Source: an uncultured Lachnospiraceae bacterium
GTDB lineage: Bacteria; Bacillota; Clostridia; Lachnospirales; Lachnospiraceae
Assembly (NCBI GenBank): GCA_910588215.1
Contig: CAJUQJ010000011.1
Location: forward strand, 47,932-111,931
Reading direction: 5' to 3'
Length of the DNA stretch: 64,000 nucleotides
Made by a program: the position numbers and the translations under genes. This document shows, one piece after another, positions 15,890-25,279 of the stretch. Each line of letters starts with the position of its first letter. Within the stretch, counting starts at the first letter, position 1. The notes below the pieces were generated by a model, which worked only from the letters and a program-made list of their open reading frames with translations, ran no database searches and was not told the DNA's origin.

Positions 15890-17896
15890 TCATAGCAACA
15901 GTTTTCCGGCATTATAGAGCACAAATGCCGCGATCCAGGCCACTCCACACTGCATACACACAATGCCCACCGTCTTCCATAACGATCCCATCTCACGCTT
16001 GATCGTAGCCACTGCTGCGACACAGGGCGTATACAGTAATGTAAATACAAGATAACTGGCCGCCGCCATTGGCGTGAATATTTCTCCCAGCGTTTTACCC
16101 AGACTGCTCATGCTGGTTCCGGTCAGCACTCCCAGCGTACTGACTACCGCCTCTTTAGCGCTGAAGCCGCTGATCAGGGCCGTTGCCGCCCTCCAGTCAC
16201 CGAAGCCGAGCGGTATAAAGACAGGCGCGATCAACTTTCCGATCATGGCAAGCAGACTGTCACCGGAATCCGTCACTACATTCAATCTACTGTCAAAAGA
16301 CTGCAGGAACCATATGAGCAGTGTCGCGATAAAGATCACCGTAAAAGCACGCTGTACAAAGTCTTTCGCCTTATCCCACATCAGCAGCAGGACACTTTTC
16401 GCCGATGGAAATCTGTAATTTGGCAGCTCCATCACAAACGGCATGGGCTTCCCATGAAACGTTGTCTTATTCAAGATCACCGCGCACAAAATCCCTACCA
16501 GAATTCCCAGTACATACAGTCCCATCATCACGAGTGCCTTGTATTTCTGGAAAAAGGCAGCCGCAAACAGCGCATAGATGGGTATCTTAGCCGAACAGCT
16601 TATAAAGGGGATCAACATGATCGTCATCTTCTTATCCCTCTCCGAAGACAGCGTTCTGGTAGCCATAACTGCCGGAACACTGCAGCCAAAGCCAATAAGC
16701 ATGGCCACGAAGCTCTTGCCGGACAGGCCGATCTTACGCAGCGGTCGGTCCATCACGAACGCGATCCGAGCCATATAACCGGAATCTTCCAGGATGGAAA
16801 GGAAGAAGAATAATACTACGATGATCGGCAGAAAACTCAGCACACTGCCCACCCCGGTGAAAATACCGTCGATCACCAGGCTCTTGACTACCGGATTAAT
16901 GCCATACTCTATAAGCGCCCGCTCCGCCACGGCAGACAGTCCGTCAATCCCTATACTCAAGAGGTCACTTAAGAAAGTACCGATCACACCAAATGTCAGC
17001 CAGAACACCAACAGCATGATCAGCAGAAAGGAAGGAATCGCCAGATATTTTCCCGTCAGCACACTGTCAATGCGCACACTTCTTCTGTGTTCTCTGCTCT
17101 CCCGGCATTTGATGACTGCCTGCCCGCACACCCTCTCGATAAAAGTATACCGCATATCTGCCAGCGCCGCATTGCGATCCATCTCACTGTCGCGCTCCAT
17201 CTCCACGATACTGTGTTCCATCAGATCCAGCTCATTTTCCGACAAATGCAGATTTTCTATGATATTGTGGTCGCCTTCCACGATTTTTGTCGCTGCGAAC
17301 CTCGGCGAGATGCCGATTCTTTCCGCATGATCCTCCACCTGATGACTGACCGCATGAATACATCTATGCACCGCACCTTTTTCACAGAAATCCATCACCT
17401 TTGGATAGATCCGGCGCTGCGATACATCTTTGATGGCATGGATCAGATCCTCTATTCCCTCGTTTTGGGCTGCGCTGATCGCTATGACCGGAATCCCCAA
17501 CTCTTCTTCCATTTTCCCGATATCGATCGTACCGCCGTTACCGCGCACTTCATCCATCATATTCAGCGCCAACACCATCGGAATATGCATCTCCAGAAGC
17601 TGCAGCGTCAGATACAGATTTCGCTCAATATTCGTGGCATCCACGATATTGATGATCCCGTCCGGATGCTCTTTCAGGATAAACCTGCGCGTTACCAGTT
17701 CCTCATTCGTATAAGGTCGGATTGAATAGATTCCCGGCAGGTCAACTACACAGTCCCCTTTCTCTCCGCGGATCTCTCCTATCTTAGAATCCACTGTCAC
17801 GCCGGGAAAATTTCCCACATGCTGATTCGATCCTGTCAGCTGATTAAACAAGGTTGTCTTGCCACAGTTCTGATTTCCTACCAAAGCATACCTCAT
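15890..17896 (-). CDS. feoB: Ferrous iron transport protein B
   Basis: GTP-gated Fe(II) permease of the inner membrane. The N-terminal G domain has G1 GNQNCGKTTLFNQLTG, DLPGIYS and NMMDE, followed by a helical GDI-like spacer. The membrane part then carries the two Gate repeats (with FGCSVPAVMATRTL and FSAKEAVVSTLGVL) and about eight helices. At 668 residues it is a shorter FeoB, normal for Clostridia. feoA lies 81 bases upstream, so both are probably transcribed together. Confidence 0.97.
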   Translation of the reverse strand: MRYALVGNQNCGKTTLFNQLTGSNQHVGNFPGVTVDSKIGEIRGEKGDCVVDLPGIYSIRPYTNEELVTRRFILKEHPDGIINIVDATNIERNLYLTLQLLEMHIPMVLALNMMDEVRGNGGTIDIGKMEEELGIPVIAISAAQNEGIEDLIHAIKDVSQRRIYPKVMDFCEKGAVHRCIHAVSHQVEDHAERIGISPRFAATKIVEGDHNIIENLHLSENELDLMEHSIVEMERDSEMDRNAALADMRYTFIERVCGQAVIKCRESREHRRSVRIDSVLTGKYLAIPSFLLIMLLVFWLTFGVIGTFLSDLLSIGIDGLSAVAERALIEYGINPVVKSLVIDGIFTGVGSVLSFLPIIVVLFFFLSILEDSGYMARIAFVMDRPLRKIGLSGKSFVAMLIGFGCSVPAVMATRTLSSERDKKMTIMLIPFISCSAKIPIYALFAAAFFQKYKALVMMGLYVLGILVGILCAVILNKTTFHGKPMPFVMELPNYRFPSAKSVLLLMWDKAKDFVQRAFTVIFIATLLIWFLQSFDSRLNVVTDSGDSLLAMIGKLIAPVFIPLGFGDWRAATALISGFSAKEAVVSTLGVLTGTSMSSLGKTLGEIFTPMAAASYLVFTLLYTPCVAAVATIKREMGSLWKTVGIVCMQCGVAWIAAFVLYNAGKLLL

Positions 17897-17977
17897 GATC
17901 CTGTCCTCGCCCTCACTCTTCTTCTCTATGCCTGTCTTCTTCCGGACACTATCTGCTTCTCTCCTGTACCTGCCTTA

Positions 17978-18199
17978 TCAGGTGACGACCTCGATCTTGC
18001 CGGCATCTTCCCTGCGGATCGTTAATTCATAGCCCCGCAGATGGATTTCGATCGGATCTCCCATGGGCGCTACCTTCTGTACCTTAACGACAGTCTTCGG
18101 GATCAGGCCCATATCCAACAGCCGGCAGCGAAGTTCGCCTTCCCCGCCAACCTTTATGATCTTCGCTTCTTGTCCTACCGCTATCTGATCCAATGTCAT
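17978..18199 (-). CDS. feoA: Ferrous iron transport protein A
   Basis: A 73-residue SH3-like cytosolic protein that supports FeoB. MTLDQIAVGQEAKIIKVGGEGELRCRLLDMGLIPKTVVKV is the canonical FeoA fold with the RLLDMGL motif. The start is ATG at 18199 after AGAGGAAAG; the in-frame ATG at 18223 overlaps a GGAGGA sequence inside repeat copy 2. It is immediately upstream of feoB. Confidence 0.94.
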   Translation of the reverse strand: MTLDQIAVGQEAKIIKVGGEGELRCRLLDMGLIPKTVVKVQKVAPMGDPIEIHLRGYELTIRREDAGKIEVVT

Positions 18200-18211
18200 C
18201 TTTCCTCTTTT

Positions 18212-18238
18212 CCTCCATTCCAAAGCGTCGCAAACTCT
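18212..18238 (-). repeat. 27-base repeat, copy 2 (upstream of feoA)
   Basis: One mismatch to 15723-15749. It is placed just upstream of the feoA ribosome binding site, as copy 1 is for the HPr-like gene. No palindrome equivalent to 15750-15767 adjoins this copy. Confidence 0.8.
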
Positions 18239-18266
18239 TATCCTCTCTTATGACATTTCGTGCAGA

Positions 18267-19199
18267 TCATTGCTGCGCCGGCGTATCCGGTTGATATACC
18301 TGCTTAAATGCCCGGTATGTCCTGCCCATTCCTTCCGCAAGATCCGTGTATTGCAGGCTCAGTTCACGCTTACTCTTCTCATTGGAACACAGCTGTGTCT
18401 CCTCAGCCTTCGCCGGAAAAGGAACCGGAATCTGCTGTGCCATAGCACTGTCCACCGTGATTGGAATCTCCTGCAGTCCATCTCTTACTTCCGCTTCCGC
18501 AGCCTCTTTCAGTATCTGAAAGAAAAGGGCATAATCTATGCTCCCATCCTGGCAGAGATTGTAAGCCTGTCCATATGCCCGGGTATTGCCGAGCGTTCTC
18601 AGCAGCGCCTGGGCGGCATCCTTAACATACACTAACTGAAATCTGCCATCTGCATCCACAAAACTGGGCAGTGCCCTGTTCTGCAGCATCATACGGATAT
18701 AGACAGATTCCCGGGGTGCATAATTATATGGGCCATAGAGAATCGCCGGCCTAAGCACCGTCCATGGGATGCACCGTTCACCGCAGACCCGTACAACTTC
18801 CTCCTCCAATGCCACTTTGCCGGCAATATAAGCACCTGCCTCTCCCGGAAAGATCCGATGTTCTAATGCATGCTCTTCCGTTCTGACCGTATCGTTTCCC
18901 CGCTCATAGGCATCCACCGTGCTGATCAATACATACTGCCCGATCTGTCCGGCAATCTTCTGCACGATCCGTTCCACATCTCCCGCATCGTACGCACAGA
19001 AATCTATGACCGCATCATAGTTCTCTCTGCACTGCATAAGGACATCAACATCATGCCTGTCACCCCGGATTTCCTTTACCCCAAATTCCTTCATCGAATA
19101 AGTGCCGCGGTTCAATACCGTGACTGTGTGTTCTTTCACCGCCTCCATCACGAAGACTCTGCCGTAAAAATAGCTACCGCCGATCACCAGTAAATTCAT
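18267..19199 (-). CDS. NAD-dependent epimerase/dehydratase family protein
   Basis: Extended short-chain dehydrogenase, 310 residues. It has a glycine-rich NAD(P) site near the start (NLLVIGGSYFYGRVFV, a variant of GXXGXXG), the DYDAVIDFCAY-type second strand, and VLRPAILYGPYNYAPRE with a substrate-binding loop. The catalytic YxxxK is seen as YIAGKVALEEEV. The substrate is unknown; relatives act on nucleotide sugars. ATG at 19199 follows AAGGAGGCAGAC, ruling out the longer frame to 19271. It is not clearly tied to the flanking iron or vitamin transport genes. Confidence 0.78.
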   Translation of the reverse strand: MNLLVIGGSYFYGRVFVMEAVKEHTVTVLNRGTYSMKEFGVKEIRGDRHDVDVLMQCRENYDAVIDFCAYDAGDVERIVQKIAGQIGQYVLISTVDAYERGNDTVRTEEHALEHRIFPGEAGAYIAGKVALEEEVVRVCGERCIPWTVLRPAILYGPYNYAPRESVYIRMMLQNRALPSFVDADGRFQLVYVKDAAQALLRTLGNTRAYGQAYNLCQDGSIDYALFFQILKEAAEAEVRDGLQEIPITVDSAMAQQIPVPFPAKAEETQLCSNEKSKRELSLQYTDLAEGMGRTYRAFKQVYQPDTPAQQ

Positions 19200-19300
19200 G
19201 TCTGCCTCCTTAACAACCATTATAGATTCCTTGCGATCAAAGACCCTGCTGCAAACAGCCACTCGGGTCATTGTCAGCAGGAATAAATCCGTAACAGTCC

Positions 19301-20134
19301 CTACACAAATGGATTGTAATACCGGCTGCCATCCCAGAAAGTCACTACCAGATCGATCAGCAGCACCGCCGCTACGAATCCAATCACCAGCCAGTCGCTT
19401 TTGCGCATCTTTCTTCTCGCATACCAGGTACGCTTCTTATTCTTCCCAAATCCCCGTAATTCCATCGCATTGCTGACCGTCTCGATACGATTTAAGCTGG
19501 ACAGAATCAACGGCAGCAAGATTGCCACCGAATTCTTCATTCTGGTAAAAAGCTTATCTTTTCCCGACATGTCGATTCCTCTTGCCTGCTGTGCCTGGCT
19601 GATATTATGATATTCTCTCTGCACATCCGGTATGTAACGCAGCGCCAAGCTGACGGAATATCCGATCCGGTAGCTGACGCCGATGCTGGCCAGTGATGCA
19701 GCAAATTCACTGGGATCCGTGCAGGCGATGAACAGAAGCGCCACCGGTACTACGCAGATTACCTTCATCGTCATGTTGAGATGGTAGAACAGCTGCTGCA
19801 ATGTGACTGTATAAGGCCCAGCAATCGTAAAGATCACCGTCCTGCTTTCATACAGTTCCACCCCATATTCCGGTGCAAACAGATAGACAAACAGATTATT
19901 CAGCAGCAGAAAGACCGCTGCCAACCCGAGCACGACGCTGATATCCCGTATCCTGATCCTGCTGATCTTGAATACCACGACGCTGATCACCAGCATACAG
20001 ATCAGCACTCTCGTATCGTATGTGACCATGGCAGCTATGCTCCAGGCGATGAAGAAGATCAGCTTCGTGGTACCGGTCAGCTCATGTACGGGACTTTTCC
20101 GCTTGATATAGCTTAAGATCGCAACCTTCCCCAT
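19301..20134 (-). CDS. ecfT: ECF transporter transmembrane component EcfT
   Basis: Transmembrane coupling subunit of an energy-coupling-factor vitamin transporter. The 277-residue protein has several hydrophobic helices and the two ATPase-coupling motifs, QQARGID and MELRGFGK. It overlaps the stop of the fused ATPase gene (TAATG), so the two are coupled. With the S component at 22.1 kb it completes a three-part importer. Confidence 0.9.
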   Translation of the reverse strand: MGKVAILSYIKRKSPVHELTGTTKLIFFIAWSIAAMVTYDTRVLICMLVISVVVFKISRIRIRDISVVLGLAAVFLLLNNLFVYLFAPEYGVELYESRTVIFTIAGPYTVTLQQLFYHLNMTMKVICVVPVALLFIACTDPSEFAASLASIGVSYRIGYSVSLALRYIPDVQREYHNISQAQQARGIDMSGKDKLFTRMKNSVAILLPLILSSLNRIETVSNAMELRGFGKNKKRTWYARRKMRKSDWLVIGFVAAVLLIDLVVTFWDGSRYYNPFV

Positions 20135-21843
20135 TATCGCACCTCCTTCTGCTCATAGTCTATAAAGCACTCAGTAAAGACCTGGGGTTCCTCGATACCG
20201 CACGCCACGCTGAGCGTATACAGGCTGGTCTCTTTCAGATTAGCTTCCTTAACCAGTTCCGGATTATTGAGCACATGCGCCGCTGTGGTATCCGCCAGCA
20301 TGCGGCCATCACTGAACACGATCGCCCGTTTCGTATATTCTAACATCAAATGCATATCATGCGTGATCATCAGTATCGTATATCCTTGTTCATTCAATTC
20401 CTTCAGGAAATCCATGATCTCCGTATAGTGATGATAGTCCTGTCCCGCCGTAGGCTCATCCAGAATGATGATCTGTGGTCTCTGTACCAGGATGCTGGCA
20501 ATCGTCACCCGCTTCTTCTGTCCGAAAGACAAGGCTGAAACAGGCCAGTTGCGGAAAGGATACAGTCCGCAGACCTTCAAGGTCTCCTCAACCCGTCTTG
20601 TCCTCTCCTCCTTCGGCATACCGTTCTGCACAAGTGCCATCTCCACCTCATCCCAGATCATGGGCTTGGAGATCATCTGGTTCGGATTCTGCATCACATA
20701 ACCGATATGGGCAGCCCGTTCCTTGATCGTATCACCTTTCAGATCTCTTCCGTCCATGGAAATACTGCCGGAAAGCGGCTGTTCAAACCCACAGATCAGC
20801 TTTGCCAGCGTACTCTTGCCCGCGCCGTTTCGTCCCACGATACTGACCATCTCTCCCTTGCAGATCGTAAAATTAACATCCTGCAGTGTACAGGTATCCG
20901 GCGTATAACCGAACTTAAGATCTCTGATCTGCAGCAGTTCCTGTCCGTGCTGCTTAAGCCGGATTCCTGCCCGCTGTATATGATACCAGCGCCTCACCTG
21001 TTCCTTGTCTTCCTGCTTAAGTTGCAGACTGTTCACATGTTCAGGATGCAGATCCTCCCTAATCTCGACACCCGCATAGCGCAACGCCGTCAGATACAGC
21101 GGCTCCCTGATCCCATGTCTCAGAAGCAGATTGCCGGAAAGCAAACTGGCAACCGGCATGTCCGCTACGATCTCCCCCTCATGCACCAGCACGATACGAT
21201 CCATCTTACGCCACAATACATCCTCCAGACGATGTTCTATGATGATCACCGCTGCACTCGTACGCTCATGCACCATGTCAATCAGTTCTATCGTCGTCCG
21301 TCCTGCCGCAGGATCCAGATTCGCCAAAGGCTCATCAAACAGCAGCACCTTGACTTCTTCCACCATCACCCCTGCCAGGCTGACCCGCTGCTTCTGGCCG
21401 CCGGACAATTCATGAGGTGCATACTCCAGATGATCCTCAATATCCACCAAGTCGGCCACTTGTTCTACCAACTGCTTCATTTCCTCCTGAGGCACACAGG
21501 CATTCTCCGGTGCGAAAGCAATGTCTTCTCCTACTGTCAATCCGATAAACTGGCCGTCCGTATCCTGTAATACCGTCCCAACCACATGGCTTAGCTCAAA
21601 GATACTACTCTCTTTGGCCTCTTTGCCGTCTACTAACAGCCGGCCAGTACTTTTGCCCGGATAAGCAAAAGGGATCAGTCCGTTGATACAGTTGCCGATC
21701 GTGCTCTTGCCACTGCCTGAAGTACCGGCGATCAGTACCTTTTCGCCCGGGTAGATGTCCAGATTGATATGATGCAGCGTAGGCTCTGCCTGCGCCGTAT
21801 ATTGAAAACCATAGTCCTGAAAAGAAATCACTGGAGTTATCAT
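20134..21843 (-). CDS. ECF transporter ATPase with two fused ABC domains
   Basis: 569 residues containing two complete nucleotide-binding domains, equivalent to EcfA1 and EcfA2 on one chain. Domain 1 has Walker A GTSGSGKST, signature LSGGQKQRVSLAGV and Walker B LLFDEPLANLDP. Domain 2 (from about residue 300) has GRNGAGKST, the degenerate signature ALSFGQKKRVTIASIL and IILDEPTAGQD. It powers vitamin import with EcfT and the S component. A palindromic element and a hairpin separate it from the S component gene. Confidence 0.92.
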   Translation of the reverse strand: MITPVISFQDYGFQYTAQAEPTLHHINLDIYPGEKVLIAGTSGSGKSTIGNCINGLIPFAYPGKSTGRLLVDGKEAKESSIFELSHVVGTVLQDTDGQFIGLTVGEDIAFAPENACVPQEEMKQLVEQVADLVDIEDHLEYAPHELSGGQKQRVSLAGVMVEEVKVLLFDEPLANLDPAAGRTTIELIDMVHERTSAAVIIIEHRLEDVLWRKMDRIVLVHEGEIVADMPVASLLSGNLLLRHGIREPLYLTALRYAGVEIREDLHPEHVNSLQLKQEDKEQVRRWYHIQRAGIRLKQHGQELLQIRDLKFGYTPDTCTLQDVNFTICKGEMVSIVGRNGAGKSTLAKLICGFEQPLSGSISMDGRDLKGDTIKERAAHIGYVMQNPNQMISKPMIWDEVEMALVQNGMPKEERTRRVEETLKVCGLYPFRNWPVSALSFGQKKRVTIASILVQRPQIIILDEPTAGQDYHHYTEIMDFLKELNEQGYTILMITHDMHLMLEYTKRAIVFSDGRMLADTTAAHVLNNPELVKEANLKETSLYTLSVACGIEEPQVFTECFIDYEQKEVR

Positions 21844-21915
21844 ATCATTGCTCCTTCTCTTATTTACTTAACAAGGCGAGTATTGAACCCAAATCCTGTC
21901 ATAGAATTCCCATAC

Positions 21916-21955
21916 CGCAAAAGAGCCGCCGCATCTATCGATAACGGCCGCTCTC
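21916..21955 (-). terminator. Possible terminator between S component and ATPase
   Basis: A minus-strand stem of about ten bases with one mismatch (GAGAGCGGCCG against CGGCGGCTC) is followed by TTTT. If active, it would reduce ECF ATPase/T expression relative to the S component. Confidence 0.5.
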
Positions 21956-21971
21956 ATTGATTCTTGTTTTC

Positions 21972-22137
21972 CTAGTACTCCGTACTTGAAGTTCCTGTGC
22001 AAATTTTCGAGGATATTTTTTCGAGTGTACAAGTTCAGAAACGGAGGCGTAGCGGGCTACGTTGAGTATTCTGGGCTTGTGCAATCGGGAAAATAGACCG
22101 AAATATTTGCACAAGGGTTTTCAGTACGGAGTACTAG
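21972..22137. mobile_element. 166-bp palindromic element with 15-bp terminal inverted repeats (MITE-like)
   Basis: The ends are perfect inverted copies of CTAGTACTCCGTACT. Symmetry continues inward through TGTGCAAAT and ACAAG blocks to a central CGTAGC GG GCTACG hairpin, so the whole segment can fold into one long stem. It has no coding capacity. The right end lies on the stop codon of the S-component gene: the TAG is part of the inverted repeat. It may be a non-autonomous transposon, a multicopy intergenic palindrome or a structured RNA; copy number elsewhere in the genome is not visible here. Confidence 0.7.
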
Positions 22138-22676
22138 TTCTCCTTGCTCAAGGAACCTTTCTTGACAACCGTCTTCGCATATGCAACTAACAGAAGCGAA
22201 CCTACGATACCGGTTGTGAGCATATTAGCAACACCTGCCATCAAGCCCTGTGCAAACAATTTCTCAAGGGGCTCTGAATAGATCAGAATATCAAGGCATG
22301 GTACAACAAGCCCCCATGACAACAGATGTGCGATGACCTGGGCCACATTAAACTGAACGATCTTCTTCGTGTCAAGTCCTTCATTGATGTCCAACTTCAT
22401 CGTCACAAGACCGATCACGAGACCTGCAAACGCAGAAGCAATGATCCAGCTCCACCAAGGTCCATAGTTGGTCGCGTCGATCAGCGTATGACCGATGAAT
22501 CCGATCAGCAGGCCTGCAATCGGCCCAAATAGTGTAGCAAATACTGCCTGTACCGCATACTGCAGACTGATATAGGTATTCGGAACCGGTGTTGGTATCG
22601 AAATCTTACCTAAAACAAAAAACAATGCCGCTCCGATACCGATTGCCACCACAGTTTTCACAGATAGTTTCTTCAT
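22134..22676 (-). CDS. ECF transporter S component (UPF0397/riboflavin-type family)
   Basis: Substrate-binding membrane subunit of the ECF importer, 180 residues with about five helices. It starts MKKLSVKTVVAIGIGAALFFVLG and contains the loop PTPVPNTYISLQYAVQAVF and the GFIGHTLIDA segment typical of the UPF0397 family. These are annotated as riboflavin-type, but the substrate is not proven. It is driven by a perfect promoter at 22734-22762. Its stop codon comes from the adjacent palindromic element, so the native C-terminus may have been trimmed or extended. Confidence 0.85.
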   Translation of the reverse strand: MKKLSVKTVVAIGIGAALFFVLGKISIPTPVPNTYISLQYAVQAVFATLFGPIAGLLIGFIGHTLIDATNYGPWWSWIIASAFAGLVIGLVTMKLDINEGLDTKKIVQFNVAQVIAHLLSWGLVVPCLDILIYSEPLEKLFAQGLMAGVANMLTTGIVGSLLLVAYAKTVVKKGSLSKEN

Positions 22677-22733
22677 TGGAATTTCCTCCCTCTCGCTGTA
22701 AAATGTTCTATTATGTAGAAATCACACATTTGT

Positions 22734-22762
22734 ATTATAGTCTGACTGTCGATACGTGTCAA
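22734..22762 (-). promoter_or_regulatory. Consensus sigma-A promoter for the ECF S component
   Basis: Minus-strand TTGACA, 17 bases, TATAAT, both boxes perfect, with a leader of about 50 bases. No riboswitch-like fold is visible in that short leader. Confidence 0.9.
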
Positions 22763-22847
22763 CTTAAAACAGGCTGAACCATTATTACCATATAAAATAT
22801 GCGTTATTGAATCATGTTCCTGACCCGTGAATCAAAACAATATGCCA

Positions 22848-23417
22848 CTATATGTCCAACTGCAGCTGAACCTCTGATTCGGCCTGCTGTTTAAACTCCT
22901 CGACCTGCACTGCGCTGAGTTCCGGAAGATCTTCGAGCGACTTCACGCCAAAACTGCGCAGGAACTGCTCTGTCGTTCCGAACAGCAGCGGCCGTCCCGG
23001 TGCATCCAGTCTCCCGACCTCCATGATCAGGTCATATTCCAGAAGTTTATTGACCGCATGATCGCAGCTGACTCCTCTGACCCGCTCAATCTCCAGCCGG
23101 GTAACCGGTTGTTTGTATGCTATGATCGACAGCGTCTCTAAAAGCGTATCCGTCAGCACGAATTTTTTGGGTACTTTTGCGATCTTGATCAAGTACTCAT
23201 ATAACTCGCCCTTTGTACACATCTGTACCGCATTATCCAGTATCGTCAACCCGATTCCTTTATCTTGTAAGCTGTAATCCTGCATCATTTCTTCCAGGAT
23301 CTCCCGGGTAGTCTTCTTGTCCTCTTCAATTACCGCAGCAAGACTGTCTATAGGCACAGAATCTCCCATCGTAAACAGAATTGCCTCTAATACCGCTTTA
23401 GCCTTTGCTCTTTCCAT
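22848..23417 (-). CDS. scpB: Segregation and condensation protein B
   Basis: Winged-helix accessory subunit of the Smc-ScpAB condensin. The 189-residue protein shows ScpB hallmarks: VLEAILFTMGDSV near the N-terminus, the DTLLETLSIIAYKQPVTRLEIERVRGV second winged helix, and GRPLLFGTTEQFLRSFGV. It lies 24 bases after scpA. Its partner smc is in the same window. Confidence 0.95.
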   Translation of the reverse strand: MERAKAKAVLEAILFTMGDSVPIDSLAAVIEEDKKTTREILEEMMQDYSLQDKGIGLTILDNAVQMCTKGELYEYLIKIAKVPKKFVLTDTLLETLSIIAYKQPVTRLEIERVRGVSCDHAVNKLLEYDLIMEVGRLDAPGRPLLFGTTEQFLRSFGVKSLEDLPELSAVQVEEFKQQAESEVQLQLDI

Positions 23418-23441
23418 GTTTTCCTCACTGTACCAGACTCA

Positions 23442-24224
23442 TTATCCGACAGATGTCAACTGCAGCGGTTCCTGACTGCTCACATCCTTTGTCGTTATGA
23501 TAATATCTGCAAATATGTCCTCCTGCTCAATACCGATCCTGCCGGTCTTGATCATCTCCAGGATCACCAGAAACGTGACGATCACTTCCATTTTACTGCT
23601 CTGCTTCTCTAAAAGCTTACGGAAACTGAAGGTTTTGTGGCTTCGCACATATGCTTCCACATAAGTAGTCTTCAAATCCATGTCGATCTCGTCCTTCTCG
23701 ATATTTCCGAAAGTACTTCTGACCGGATCTATCTTATCCTCCTGGCGTTTCATCACCTGCTTAAAGATTTCATGTAGCTTCTGCAGTGTCATATCGCCGA
23801 TCAGTTCTTCATAATCCACTGGCTGCCTGTACTCCGCCACTTCCTTTGGTAGCGTCGGACTCTTATAGAAACTACGTTCCGCATCGATCATGCGGTCTCT
23901 GAGCTCATAGGACATGTACTTACACATCTTATATTCCAACAGCTTTTCCACCAATTCCGCTCTCGGATCTTCTTCTTCCCCTTCTTCGTTCACTTCTTTC
24001 GGAAGGAGCATCTTACACTTGATATCGATCAAGGTGGCTGCCATCACCAGAAATTCGCTGACCACATTCATATCTTCCGTTTCCATCTGCCTGATGTAAT
24101 CCAGATACTGCTCCGTGATCTCTACGATCGGTATATCATAGATATCTACTTTATTCTTATCGATCAAATGTAGAAGCAGATCCAGCGGACCCTCAAATAC
24201 TTCCAGCTTAACAGGAATCGCCAT
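23442..24224 (-). CDS. scpA: Segregation and condensation protein A (kleisin)
   Basis: Kleisin bridging the Smc heads. The 260-residue protein starts AIPVKLEVFEGPLDLLLHLIDKNKVDIYDIPI, the canonical ScpA N-terminal helix, and ends with a winged-helix segment (VIVTFLVILEMIKTGRI). It lies upstream of scpB in the same operon and 15 bases after the phosphoesterase gene. Confidence 0.96.
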   Translation of the reverse strand: MAIPVKLEVFEGPLDLLLHLIDKNKVDIYDIPIVEITEQYLDYIRQMETEDMNVVSEFLVMAATLIDIKCKMLLPKEVNEEGEEEDPRAELVEKLLEYKMCKYMSYELRDRMIDAERSFYKSPTLPKEVAEYRQPVDYEELIGDMTLQKLHEIFKQVMKRQEDKIDPVRSTFGNIEKDEIDMDLKTTYVEAYVRSHKTFSFRKLLEKQSSKMEVIVTFLVILEMIKTGRIGIEQEDIFADIIITTKDVSSQEPLQLTSVG

Positions 24225-24239
24225 AACAGCTTGTCCTTT

Positions 24240-25100
24240 CTATGTGTCTCCCTTAACGATCTCTACCACGACCAGTTCTCCCGGATTGAAGATCCGCAGA
24301 GGAATCGTGTGGGTCCCCAGGCCTCTGCTCAAAAGCAGAGACGATTTACCAAGTTCAAACCGGCCGCCGTCATACTTCGGGAACAGACTTAAGTTAGGCG
24401 ATAACACGCCTCCCAGCAATGGCAGCCGCATGATACCGCCATGCACATGTCCGGATACGACCACGTCTGCACCCCAGGCCGCGTACTCCTCAAAATAGAG
24501 CGGATTATGCGCGATCAGAATCTGGCAGGCATCCGCTCTCGGTTCTCCCAGAATTCTCTTAAGATATTCGGCCGGCATAGGATGTTTGTGGAATCTCTTA
24601 TAAAACTCCCGGTCAATCTGCGAACCACAGATCGCTACATTATAAGCCGGCAAATAAGTGTTCTGGTTGATCAGGGGCTCGATCCCTGCATCCTTAAGTC
24701 CCGTCACATAGCGTTCGTAGACATTACCGTACTGCTCCGGATATAATTGCAGCCGGTACTCATGGTTGCCCATGCCATAATAAACCGGATACTTTGACGC
24801 TAACCGCCTCATCAGCAAAAGCGCCTCGTCAAACCCCTTACCTTTTATGGCCGTGAGCATATCCCCCGCTACCAAAACCGCATCAGGAGATATGCTGTCG
24901 ATCTGCGAAAGCAGTCGTTCATTCTCTTTTCCGTATGACTTGTTATGAAGGTCAGAAAGAAGAACAAACTTACAGGGCCGTTGTACTTTCTCTGACAGGA
25001 TCTTATACCGCACCGTAATAAATCTATTGCAGTCCCACGCCGCTACCAATAAGCACAACACGGCCGAAACCACTATAAATATTACAATTCCTTCCAGCAT
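24240..25100 (-). CDS. Membrane-anchored metallophosphoesterase
   Basis: Calcineurin-like phosphoesterase of 286 residues with an N-terminal membrane helix (first 25 residues). The dimetal motifs are LLSDLHNKSYG (DxH), AGDML (GD), GMGNHEYR (GNHE), IAHNPLYF and GHVHGG. It resembles the YkuE/YaeI group, linked in other bacteria to lipid or cell-wall phosphates, but no substrate can be read from the sequence. It is in line with scpA-scpB. Confidence 0.85.
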   Translation of the reverse strand: MLEGIVIFIVVSAVLCLLVAAWDCNRFITVRYKILSEKVQRPCKFVLLSDLHNKSYGKENERLLSQIDSISPDAVLVAGDMLTAIKGKGFDEALLLMRRLASKYPVYYGMGNHEYRLQLYPEQYGNVYERYVTGLKDAGIEPLINQNTYLPAYNVAICGSQIDREFYKRFHKHPMPAEYLKRILGEPRADACQILIAHNPLYFEEYAAWGADVVVSGHVHGGIMRLPLLGGVLSPNLSLFPKYDGGRFELGKSSLLLSRGLGTHTIPLRIFNPGELVVVEIVKGDT

Positions 25101-25198
25101 TATATTTTCCTCATTCAGCAGCCGTTCTTCCCTCGGCTTCTCTATTGCCGCAGCCGCCCTCCTGCATTCGATTCACATCTGTATTACGCAGCCTGTAA

Positions 25199-25228
25199 AG
25201 TATACCACATTCCGGTACATCCCCGCAA
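25199..25228 (-). promoter_or_regulatory. Possible promoter for the phosphoesterase-scpA-scpB operon
   Basis: Minus-strand TTGCGG, 18 bases, TATACT in the 179-base gap after the D-Ala-D-Ala carboxypeptidase gene. The match is moderate. Confidence 0.4.
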
Positions 25229-25279
25229 TCCACGAACTTCCGTTCTGTATTGTCAATACTGGGACTGCTAAAATGCCCT

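Noticed and set aside
22677..22733. Vitamin riboswitch (FMN or similar) before the ECF S component
   Set aside because: The transcribed leader is only about 50 bases, too short for a known vitamin riboswitch.
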